Assembly: GCA_937975525.1 (NCBI GenBank)
Contig: CALJUJ010000454.1
Span: forward strand, 1 to 23,318
Reading direction: 5' to 3'
Origin: an uncultured bacterium
Lineage (GTDB): Bacteria > Desulfobacterota > Binatia > HRBIN30
DNA length: 23,318 nt
The notes under the pieces were generated by a model, which saw only the letters and a list, made by a program, of their open reading frames with translations, had not been told where the DNA came from and searched no databases. This document shows positions 16,158 to 23,175 of this stretch, one piece after another. Within the stretch, counting starts at the first letter, position 1; each line of letters begins with the position of its first letter. Both the position numbers and the translations under genes were made by a program.

Positions 16158-16189
16158 TTGACCCCGTATCTTGGTCCGGGGTTTAGACT
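16158..16189 (+). promoter_or_regulatory. MerR-family promoter of the barrel/HMA-selenoprotein operon
   Basis: TTGACC (16158-16163) and TAGACT (16184-16189) are 20 bases apart (19 if TTAGAC is taken). The spacer dyad is ACCCCG...CGGGGT, unlike the TTGAAC half-sites of the other three promoters. It may therefore answer to the second MerR protein encoded downstream. The region 15987-16261 contains no gene, only this promoter and the divergent one at 16021-16052. Confidence 0.65.
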
Positions 16190-16261
16190 GTCGCACGTCG
16201 TCCTTCAGGATCTTGGGCCTCAAGACGACACGAAGCCGAACACTCCAGCCATGCCGACCGG

Positions 16262-17188
16262 ATGCCATCGAGAGAGCCAAGTACTGAGGTAGAGCCGCTC
16301 CGCGCGCCTTGTGCCAGTCGCAGAACTCGTTCGACCTGTTCCTTGGCCCGCGTCGCGGCGCTCGTCATGGCCACGGTCGGACCCGTTCACGCCCAGATTC
16401 TGACCACGGACGCAGGCGTGCGCTCTCCCGAGCTACCATCGATTCGCACGCTCCTGTCCTATCGACACTACGACGTTGTCGACGAGCTGAGGCTCCGAAC
16501 GGAAGGCGTGTACAGCCCAACGACGAACCTCGAGCTGAAGGCAGTCGTCCCCATCGTGACGCGACGCATCGATACCATTGCGGGCGATGAGGAGCTACAC
16601 GGTCTCGGAGACTCGTATCTGCAAGCCAAGCTTGCCCTCGTGCGCGAAGACGACGTCATGCGGTCCGATCGAGTCTCGCTGCTGGGTCGGGCCATCTTGC
16701 CCACAGGCGACTCCGACGCGACCGTGAACGGTCAGCCGTTGCATCCCAGGTTGCAGCTGGGTCTCGGTTCATATGGGTTCGGAATCGGCGCTGCTGCGAC
16801 GATCGTCCGTGACCGACATCGTGCGTCGGTCGCTGTCGACTGGGAGCACCGCGGCGATCACGGAGGGTTTGACCCCGGCGACCAGTTGGGACTCGACATG
16901 GCCTACTGGTTCCGATTGTCGCCCGCCCGTTTTGACGTCCGGACCCCGGCGCCGGAGTGGCGTGCAGTCTTCGAGTTGCGCTCGCGGTATGGCTTCCGGG
17001 ACCATGGTCCCGGCGGCTCGATCTCCGATCGGGGTGCCCAGGTCGATGGCATTCTCGGCCTTCAGCTGAACGCGGGCACGTCACTCCGTGGCGAGATAGG
17101 GCTCGTCGCCCCCCTGCTCGACGAATTGCGCGATCCATTCGGAGATACCGGCTTCGGCGTACTTCTTGGACTGACCTTCTACTTCTGA
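16262..17188 (+). CDS. Outer-membrane beta-barrel protein
   Basis: A 308-residue exported protein. A signal peptide can be drawn at about residues 28-44 (ending VHA-Q), which suggests that the true start may be an internal codon such as the TTG near residue 28. The mature part is an alternation of amphipathic strands with short turns and ends in LTFYF, the aromatic C-terminus recognised by the barrel assembly machinery. The overall pattern resembles putative transporter barrels of the phenol-degradation MetA-like type, but the specific substrate is unknown. It is followed after five bases by the HMA-like selenoprotein gene and preceded by a MerR-type promoter, which links it to the metal response. 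I see no metal-binding motif in it. Confidence 0.72.
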   Translation: MPSREPSTEVEPLRAPCASRRTRSTCSLARVAALVMATVGPVHAQILTTDAGVRSPELPSIRTLLSYRHYDVVDELRLRTEGVYSPTTNLELKAVVPIVTRRIDTIAGDEELHGLGDSYLQAKLALVREDDVMRSDRVSLLGRAILPTGDSDATVNGQPLHPRLQLGLGSYGFGIGAAATIVRDRHRASVAVDWEHRGDHGGFDPGDQLGLDMAYWFRLSPARFDVRTPAPEWRAVFELRSRYGFRDHGPGGSISDRGAQVDGILGLQLNAGTSLRGEIGLVAPLLDELRDPFGDTGFGVLLGLTFYF

Positions 17189-17193
17189 AGAGC

Positions 17194-17703
17194 ATGACAT
17201 CAGACTTCATGAGACAACACGTGTTGGCCGCGCTGGCGATTGCTGTTGGCGGTTGCAGCACCGCCCCTCCCGCCGTTCACCTCAGCGGATCTTCCGGGCT
17301 CGAGCAGGTCGTGGTCGAGGCGTTCGGGCTCGAGTGACTACCTTGAGTCAAGGCCGTCGAAGACGGCCTTCGGCGCCTGGATGGCGTCGCCGAGCTCCAA
17401 ACCGACCTGCAGCGCAACATCATCGTGATCACGCCGCGTCGCGATATCGCGCTGGACCTTGCTTCGATTCCCCGCCGAATTGGGAGTTCCGGTTTTCGCG
17501 CAGGTGAGATGTGGATTCGTGCTCGCGGGGAGGCGGCGGAGATCCCGAATGGACGGCCCGGCTACCGGATACGGAACTGGCCCGAGCCAATCGCGATCGA
17601 CGGAGAAGTGTCGTCCGCCGGTGACCTCGTGGAGTTCGAGGTAATCGTTGGCCATGATGGTCTCAGGCTTCGAGAAGGATCACCACCGGACGGCTACCGA
17701 TAG
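17194..17703 (+). CDS. Selenoprotein: HMA-like lipoprotein with UxxU
   Basis: Predicted 169-residue lipoprotein read through two UGA codons (17335, 17344; U48, U51). A short signal peptide ends in VGGC (Cys21). An HMA-like domain follows: VVVEAFGLE-U-LP-U-VKAVEDGLRRLDGV, with a strand, the metal loop, a helix and the DGV turn of the family, then LQTDLQRNIIVITP as the next strands. The C-terminal 70 residues are not recognised. The frame stays open to a TAG and no other stop occurs. Two strong hairpins follow the UGAs. The gene is five bases after the barrel gene with a GAAG ribosome site; ATG at 17209 is a possible later start. Inferred role: periplasmic mercury or other soft-metal capture by selenolates. 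It could be called two broken ORFs by routine gene finders. Confidence 0.78.
17350..17370 (+). promoter_or_regulatory. Putative SECIS hairpin for U48
   Basis: A perfect nine-base-pair stem (AAGGCCGTC with GACGGCCTT) closes the loop GAA. The loop is 22-24 bases after the first UGA, a suitable distance for selenocysteine insertion; it is only 13-15 bases after the second UGA. Confidence 0.5.
17371..17389 (+). promoter_or_regulatory. Putative SECIS hairpin for U51
   Basis: A seven-base-pair stem (CGGCGCC with GGCGTCG, one G-T pair) closes the loop TGGAT, with the GG 33 bases after the second UGA. Stem length and loop are the same as in the hairpin of the other HMA selenoprotein gene, although the aligned protein positions differ. 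Confidence 0.55.
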
Positions 17704-17721
17704 TGATGTATCTGTCGTGGG

Positions 17722-18135
17722 TCATCGTGCATCGTCCCCATCGAGCGAACGGAGTATCGAACACGTCGAGATGCTCCCTCGGCCGGAACAGCTCCCCTCA
17801 AGCGCAGAGAGCGAAGACCGCATTGCCTCGAGCGCCTTGATCTTGGCGTCGACGGCTTCGATCTTGCGCTTCACTCGTTCGCGAACCTGCGAGCTCTTGG
17901 CTCTTGGCGTGATTCGCAACGCGAGCAGCTCCTTGATCTCTTTCAAAGTGAAGCCGAGTTGCTGTGCGCGCTTGATGAAGCGCACGCGTCTCACGGTTTC
18001 TTCGGGGTACTGTCGGTAGTTCGAGGCACTGCGGGGCGGTCTTGGGACGAGCCCACGGCGCTCGTAATACCGCATGGTCTCGATGTTGACGGCGGCGAGC
18101 TTCGCCACAGCGCCTATCGTGAGTGCGTTGGTCAT
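17722..18135 (-). CDS. MerR-family regulator with Ser in place of the first metal Cys
   Basis: A 137-residue MerR-family activator with winged helix (residues 4-70, TMRYYERRGLVPRP) and dimerisation helix. Only the two C-terminal cysteines of the metal loop are present (Cys116 and Cys125, in CSGRGSISTC). The residue aligned with Cys82 of MerR is Ser81 (KSSQV). In the established CueR/GolS group a serine there goes with selectivity for monovalent Cu, Ag or Au, while the CX8C spacing here is that of MerR, so the metal is uncertain. The gene is convergent with the HMA-selenoprotein gene, 18 bases away. The longer open frame running up to 18858 is not supported. A likely target is the promoter at 16158. 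Confidence 0.87.
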   Translation of the reverse strand: MTNALTIGAVAKLAAVNIETMRYYERRGLVPRPPRSASNYRQYPEETVRRVRFIKRAQQLGFTLKEIKELLALRITPRAKSSQVRERVKRKIEAVDAKIKALEAMRSSLSALEGSCSGRGSISTCSILRSLDGDDAR

Positions 18136-18555
18136 CTCGGGTGTTTGGAATCGCCCAGCGCAACGAGCATCGGGAGCGAAGTGTGTGCCCCGTACCATGA
18201 TACGGCCTGCTCCAAGAAGCGCGCTCTCCACGAGCTGGACGACGAGGAATTGGCGGCACTCCCGATGAACGAGCTGACGCGGCCCAACCTCCATTTGGTG
18301 ACCCAGCCCGATAGCATTGCCGGCGGCGCGACGTCGTAGATACCCCAGCCACTGAGTTCTCGGGGCGGGTGGTGTGCTCCTCGCGTTGTCGGTGCGGAAC
18401 AGCGAAGCGTGAGATGGCTGTGAGAAGGGCGCCGCGAACGCGGTCACACCTGGCTCACGTAGCTCCGGCGTCGTTCGGCGTATCTGTCTGTGGGCGAGGC
18501 GATGGGCTTCCCCTGAATCAACCAGACACGAAGGCCAACAGGCCAGGAGCAACCG
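18136..18555. other. Intergenic region without recognisable gene
   Basis: About 420 bases between the divergent MerR gene and the ubiquitin-like operon. Open frames here are long only because of GC-rich codon usage and resemble no protein that I know. I see no convincing promoter, repeat or RNA gene; only the AGGAG ribosome site just before 18556 is clear. It marks the change from metal-resistance to ubiquitin-like genes. Confidence 0.5.
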
Positions 18556-19152
18556 ATGACGTCGGAAACCAAGACGATTCGAATCTACATCAACAAGGTC
18601 GAGTACCGCATCGACAGCCCCAAGCAGACCGGGAAGTCGCTGAAGAAGCTCGCCGGCATTCCCGCGTGCGATGTGCTGTTCCTCGAGGGGCCGTGCGAGG
18701 ATCAGGTCATCAAGGATGATGCCGAGGTCGTGCTTCGGGAGTGCGACCGCCTGCACAGCCAGCCGCCAGCGAACTACGGGTTCACGCGCAACCTCGTGGC
18801 GGAGGCCGGCATCGACGAAGAGCGCGTGTCGGTCCACCCGCAACCAGGCGGGTGGCACTTCATCGTCATCTCGGGATTCCGCCTTCCCGACGGCTACTCT
18901 CCCGAAGTCGTGGAGTTGCTCGTGAAGCTGCCGCCGTTGTTTCCGGATGCGCCACCCGACATGTTCTGGGTGCGACCAGCGGTGACGCTCGCGAACGGGC
19001 GGCTGCCACGGAGCACGACCAACGAGAATCTGCTCGGCGGACCGTGGCAGCGCTTCTCATGGCACCTGGTTGCTGGTGCCTGGAAGCCCGGGTCGAGCAC
19101 GTTCCGCGATTTCATGCGCTGCGTTCACGGGCGGCTCCTGCGTCGGGACTAG
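18556..19152 (+). CDS. Ubiquitin-like (multiubiquitin type)-E2-like (Prok-E2_E type) fusion
   Basis: A 198-residue cytoplasmic protein joining two parts of a bacterial ubiquitin-like pathway. Residues about 6-75 form a beta-grasp domain of the multiubiquitin type (TIRIYINKVEYRI...DDAEVVLRECDRL) ending in PPANYG. Residues about 76-198 match the prokaryotic E2 family E, with LPPLFPDAPPDMFWV and the late WHLVAGAWKPG motif. The E2 part has no cysteine in the active-site region; only Cys189 near the C-terminus remains, and Ser168 and His170 are in GPWQRFSWH. The Ubl lacks a free GG end. AGGAG lies eight bases upstream, and the next gene begins nine bases after the stop. Family assignment is from sequence pattern only. 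Confidence 0.82.
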   Translation: MTSETKTIRIYINKVEYRIDSPKQTGKSLKKLAGIPACDVLFLEGPCEDQVIKDDAEVVLRECDRLHSQPPANYGFTRNLVAEAGIDEERVSVHPQPGGWHFIVISGFRLPDGYSPEVVELLVKLPPLFPDAPPDMFWVRPAVTLANGRLPRSTTNENLLGGPWQRFSWHLVAGAWKPGSSTFRDFMRCVHGRLLRRD

Positions 19153-19161
19153 GAGGACGCC

Positions 19162-20496
19162 ATGAAGCTACGTGTGGAACAAGAGGCCTGGGCTGGATTC
19201 AGCGATGCGCTTCGACAGGAACCCGTGCTGGAATCCGCGGGCATCATCCTCACCGAAGCCGTGGGGCCGGACCGGGACGCGTTGGTGGCAAGGCACTTCT
19301 TCGTGCTGCCGGACGAGGGGTACATCGTTCGGGAGCGCGATCGCATCCAGATTCACCCCGTGGCCCTCAACCGCTACGCGCGCCAAGCGCGAGTAGAAGG
19401 GCTCTCAATCCTAACGGTGCACACACACCCGGGGACGACAGAGCCCTGGTTCTCGCCCGCCGATGACATCGGCGACGCTCGACTCATGCCGTCGTTCGAG
19501 CAGCAGATGCCCGGTCCGCACGGGTCGCTCGTCATCGCTGGGAAGTCGGGGGAAGTCGTGGCACGAGCATGGCGCGATGGCGAGCGCGGGCCGATGGTCG
19601 TGCGAATCGTCGGGCAAACGATCCGCACGATGCTGGCCGGAACGGCCGGCGGCTCGAGTGAGGGTTGGTTTGCCCGTCAACGACTCGCACTCGGTCCGCA
19701 CGGGCAAGCCACTCTGCGTGGGCTGCATGTCGGTGTGGTCGGGCTTGGCGGGACCGGCTCGGTCACGGCCATGCAGCTTGCCCACATGGGCGTCAGGCGC
19801 CTGACCCTTGTCGACGGTGACCGCCTGGAGTCATCGAATGTGAGTCGCGTGGTCGGCGCCTCATCAGCGGCAGGCGCAGGAAGTTTGTCAAAGGTCGATG
19901 TCGTGCGTCGGTACATCGAGCAACTCGGAATAGAATGCGACGTGCACGCGGTGGAGGGGGACTTGGGAGGCCAGGTTCCTGCAAACGACCTGCTTGCGTG
20001 CGACGTCATCATGAGCTGCGTGGACCGGCATACTCCGCGGGCGCTTCTGAACCGCCTGGCATACGACTCCCTCATTCCGGTTGTCGACATGGGTAGCGCC
20101 TTTCGCGTGGACCATCACGGGGCCGTGGTTGCGAGCGCCGGTCGCGTCGTGGTCGTGGGACCGGGCCGCCCGTGCCTCGCATGCTGGGGCCACATTGATG
20201 CGCGGCAATTGCATGTTGAGGCGCTCCCGGAAGGCGAGCGCGCGAGCTTGCAGGCGGAAGGCTATATCGAGGGGGCCGACGTCCCGCAGCCGAGCGTCAT
20301 GCCATTCAACACGATGCTGTCCGGCGCCGCCGTCATCGAGCTGTTGCGACTAGTCACGGGCTTCGCAGGTGCGGAGAATCCGCCGAACCGCCTGGCGTTC
20401 GACTTCGAGAACGGAGTAATCCGGCGCAACCAGCTCGTCGCTGGCAACTCCTGTTGCATCTGCGGCTCGACATCCAGTGAGGCGCAATCGGCGTGA
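19162..20496 (+). CDS. JAB deubiquitinase-E1 (ThiF) fusion
   Basis: A 444-residue cytoplasmic enzyme. Residues about 1-150 form a JAB/MPN metalloprotease domain with the complete JAMM site: Glu32, HTH (His87, His89), Ser98 and Asp101, which should cut ubiquitin-like proteins. Residues about 165-440 form a ThiF/E1 adenylating domain: GLGGTGS (194-200), VDGD, SNVSR, Lys244 and SCVDRH, with a structural zinc site made by Cys338, Cys341 and the Cys431/432/434 group. In the crossover region, where E1 enzymes carry the catalytic cysteine, PSVMPFNTM has none. AGGAGG overlaps the stop of the Ubl-E2 gene, so the two are translated together. Ubl-E2 with JAB-E1 is a known bacterial ubiquitin-like operon architecture. 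Confidence 0.9.
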   Translation: MKLRVEQEAWAGFSDALRQEPVLESAGIILTEAVGPDRDALVARHFFVLPDEGYIVRERDRIQIHPVALNRYARQARVEGLSILTVHTHPGTTEPWFSPADDIGDARLMPSFEQQMPGPHGSLVIAGKSGEVVARAWRDGERGPMVVRIVGQTIRTMLAGTAGGSSEGWFARQRLALGPHGQATLRGLHVGVVGLGGTGSVTAMQLAHMGVRRLTLVDGDRLESSNVSRVVGASSAAGAGSLSKVDVVRRYIEQLGIECDVHAVEGDLGGQVPANDLLACDVIMSCVDRHTPRALLNRLAYDSLIPVVDMGSAFRVDHHGAVVASAGRVVVVGPGRPCLACWGHIDARQLHVEALPEGERASLQAEGYIEGADVPQPSVMPFNTMLSGAAVIELLRLVTGFAGAENPPNRLAFDFENGVIRRNQLVAGNSCCICGSTSSEAQSA

Positions 20497-20511
20497 GCGC
20501 GTGAGGCCGGG

Positions 20512-22587
20512 ATGCAATTGCCACTGAAGTTCCTGGACGCAGCCGCCTTCGAAGAGGTGCGCGTCGAGCTGTGGCGCGAGTTGTTCGAGCTGGTGGGAGT
20601 CCCTGACGGCCTTGACCCCGCATCATTCGACAATGCCGATGTTCACCGTGTGTTGCAGGGCATCACGCCGTCGCCCGAACTGGTTCTCGCTCTCGAGGCT
20701 ATCCAAGGCCTTGGAGATGAGGACGGTCGCGAAGCACTCGTCGAGGCCCTGGAGGACCGGTCGATTTCAGTTTCGGTTCCGGATGACTACGGCGCGCGGG
20801 AGTTCGCGTTGTTCTGCTTCCTTCGAAAGGAAGATGATCCTGCCTTCGCCGACGCCTACGTGCGCGCCCAAATCAAGAGCGAAGCGGTGGGCCGTCGGGG
20901 GGCGCTCCACGAGCTGCGCGGTTCGGACGCAAGAGCCATCAGGCAGTTGACCATTTGCCGGGAGCGCCTTCGTGAGCTCGTTCTCGACCACTGCAAAAGC
21001 AAAGGGCTCGGGAAGCACGTCCAGGTAGACGCTTTCGAGAGCGAGGGCGCGTGCGTCTTCCAGATCATTCATGGGGCTCGAGTCCAGCGACAACTGACGG
21101 TTACTCCTGGCGCGGACGGTAGGGCGGTCCTCGAGTTCCGCCCGGTCCACTGCGACATTATCCGGTACGAAGCCGTGACCGGACGTCTGCAGGTGGCCGT
21201 TCGCAGCGCGGCGATGCTGAGCGTGTACGCAAGGATCGTGGGGAAGGCGTTCTTCGATGACGAGGAGTTCTTCGTTGGCGAGGCGTGTTGCACTCTGGTG
21301 CCGCTACAAGAACGGGGGAAGGAGCTGCTGACCGACCACAGCACCATCGGCATCGGTCAAGTGCGGATGACGGAGTGCGTTTGGGAGCTTGGCGACCGCC
21401 GCGTGTTGACCCTGCGGTCCCACGACTGCTTCAAGGACATCGAACGCGTTGGCCTGACGATGAAAGAAGGCACCATCGTCCAAGTGAAGCTCAAAGTTCA
21501 GGTTGTGGGGGCGAGCACTCGCCCCGTCACCGTGACGATACGGACTCCGAACAAGATTGATGTGTCGAGGAATGCCTTTCAGGGCTTGGTATGGAAGTTC
21601 CTCGACGACATCGGTGTTCGCTGCAACGCGACACCGACTTCAATGCTCGACCTCTGGGGTCTCTACCCATGGCGGGCGAGTACGTCCACGTGGCACGCGG
21701 TGTTCGGAGACGATGTCCCCAGGCTCTGTGCATCCGGAGCCCTTGTCCCAACGACCCTCGACAGTGTTCCGAGTTCAGAGTCAGGAGGTGAGGGGAGCGG
21801 GCTCGAGGTCCATCCCGTGGAGGGCGGCGAGTACTACGGAGTCGGCAAGGTTGGCTCCACGCCGTCGCGCTCGCTCACGGCGACGGACATCGAAGGACTA
21901 GAACTCGATGCGAAGGGGTTGCGGTCTCATCTGATTTCAGCACTCGAGACTAGCGGCGGTGGAGAGGATGTCGACGGAGACGATGAAGCGCTGGACCTCG
22001 GAGTGATTGCGCTTGGCGAGCACGGGTACCGGTTGTTCTACGTGACCCGAACGCCGCGGGCGGGGCTCGGCGAGCGGTTGAGGAAGGTGGCAGGCAGTAC
22101 TCAGGTTGCTCTGCTCGTGCCGAAGGGGCGGCGGGCATGCACAGAGTTGCTGGAAGTTCAACTCTCAGGTGCCTTGCCATCCACACAGGACGTGCGTCGA
22201 GGTGTCGCGGTCGCCGCAGGCCTTGAGGGCAGTGTGCCCGCCATCGATTACGCGCCGGGCCATGCCCGGCTCGTAGTCGACAGCGAGCGGGGGATGGTGT
22301 GGTTCGATGGCGTCCACGTTCCGGGCATCAAGAAGGAGACTCAGCCTTTCGGGCTCGTGCTTGAGCTGGCGAAGGCGAGCCCTGCTGCGCTCGACACAAG
22401 AGAGCTGTCCAAGAGGTTGGCGCCTGGTCGTCAGGACGGAACTCAGCCAGCTCGGCATGCAAAGAGAGACGCGAAGAAGGCCATCCTCGAGGCTCTGGCG
22501 GGTGCGGGCGTCGAACTCGATGCCGATCCTTTTCCAAGTGCAGGGCGCGGGGCATACAGGTGTTCAGTGCTTGCGTTTGTCTCGTAG
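20512..22587 (+). CDS. Large unknown protein of the ubiquitin-like operon
   Basis: I do not recognise the family. The 691-residue product has no signal peptide or membrane segment and should be cytoplasmic. The N-terminal 170 residues are largely helical and acidic. The middle (about 170-360) is rich in predicted beta strands, with scattered cysteines. A low-complexity Ser/Gly linker lies near residues 420-435 and an acidic one near 480-495. The last 90 residues (WFDGVHVPGIKKETQPFG followed by helices) resemble an OmpR-type winged helix, so DNA or RNA binding is possible. It starts 15 bases after the JAB-E1 stop and belongs to the same operon. It could be a substrate, a ligase-like factor or a regulator of the conjugation system; none is shown. 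Confidence 0.75.
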   Translation: MQLPLKFLDAAAFEEVRVELWRELFELVGVPDGLDPASFDNADVHRVLQGITPSPELVLALEAIQGLGDEDGREALVEALEDRSISVSVPDDYGAREFALFCFLRKEDDPAFADAYVRAQIKSEAVGRRGALHELRGSDARAIRQLTICRERLRELVLDHCKSKGLGKHVQVDAFESEGACVFQIIHGARVQRQLTVTPGADGRAVLEFRPVHCDIIRYEAVTGRLQVAVRSAAMLSVYARIVGKAFFDDEEFFVGEACCTLVPLQERGKELLTDHSTIGIGQVRMTECVWELGDRRVLTLRSHDCFKDIERVGLTMKEGTIVQVKLKVQVVGASTRPVTVTIRTPNKIDVSRNAFQGLVWKFLDDIGVRCNATPTSMLDLWGLYPWRASTSTWHAVFGDDVPRLCASGALVPTTLDSVPSSESGGEGSGLEVHPVEGGEYYGVGKVGSTPSRSLTATDIEGLELDAKGLRSHLISALETSGGGEDVDGDDEALDLGVIALGEHGYRLFYVTRTPRAGLGERLRKVAGSTQVALLVPKGRRACTELLEVQLSGALPSTQDVRRGVAVAAGLEGSVPAIDYAPGHARLVVDSERGMVWFDGVHVPGIKKETQPFGLVLELAKASPAALDTRELSKRLAPGRQDGTQPARHAKRDAKKAILEALAGAGVELDADPFPSAGRGAYRCSVLAFVS

Positions 22588-22662
22588 TGCTGGCTGGCAC
22601 GGAGCCCCTCCTGCCGTGGAGGCCCGACCCGACAGCTTCCGGTGAGGTGTGGCGCGTGGCCG

Positions 22663-23175
22663 CTACTCTTGCTCGAAGATGGCTTCGATTTCTCCCTGGT
22701 CCAGCCCGACGCCCACGGACGCGACCAACGCGTCGGCGAGTCGGCCGACCACGGTCCACCGTTCGCGAAGCGCGCCGCGGCCGCGCTCGTGGGATGCAGA
22801 GAGGGCGGCAGTGACGTCGGCTTTCGTCCAGTGCGGTCGCTGACCCCGAGCCGTCACCACAGCTTGGTAGTAGTCACCCCAAAGGTCTTCGGCATCGACG
22901 CCGAACTCGATGTCGCCGATCAACGCGTCGACCAGCTCTCGCGTCGGTGTGACGTCGGGACCTCCAGCCTGGCTCTCTGCGATTTGTCCGCCGAGCGCGA
23001 CATCAAGCCGGACCTCGAGGGACTCGATGATCCCACCGTCGGGCGCGGTCATGCCGGTGCCATCCGGCCAGATCACGACGGTTGGCGTGATGAGACCGTG
23101 GTGGTGTCGCATGACAACGTGGCCGGCCTCGTGGATGCCAGCGAGCCTGAGCTGGGAGTTGCGGTTGTTGTCCAT
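22663..23175 (-). CDS. M41-like (FtsH peptidase domain) HExxH metalloprotease
   Basis: A 170-residue protein with a zincin motif IHEAGHVVM (His15, Glu16, His19 from the ATG at 23175), followed by VVIWPDGTGMT and an LGGQIAE segment, the order seen in FtsH-type M41 peptidases. It lacks the AAA ATPase and membrane parts, so it is a stand-alone peptidase domain. A TTG at 23235 would add 20 basic residues; neither start has a good Shine-Dalgarno. The gene is convergent with the ubiquitin-like operon. The 75-base gap (22588-22662) holds a five-base-pair hairpin (CCTCC/GGAGG) without a T-run. A link with the conjugation system is possible but only by position. Confidence 0.75.
   Translation of the reverse strand: MDNNRNSQLRLAGIHEAGHVVMRHHHGLITPTVVIWPDGTGMTAPDGGIIESLEVRLDVALGGQIAESQAGGPDVTPTRELVDALIGDIEFGVDAEDLWGDYYQAVVTARGQRPHWTKADVTAALSASHERGRGALRERWTVVGRLADALVASVGVGLDQGEIEAIFEQE

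Noticed and set aside
13388..17703. The three UGA-interrupted genes as pseudogenes or sequencing errors
   Set aside because: All seven interruptions are UGA, none is UAA or UAG, no frameshift is needed, and each lies at or next to an expected metal or redox cysteine. Domain motifs and GC-rich codon use continue after each UGA.
18136..18858. The long N-terminal extension of the second MerR
   Set aside because: MerR proteins begin directly with the winged helix; the ATG at 18135 gives that exactly, and the extension is antisense to the Ubl-E2 gene.
22588..22662. An intrinsic terminator between the convergent genes
   Set aside because: The small CCTCC/GGAGG hairpin has no following T-run on either strand.
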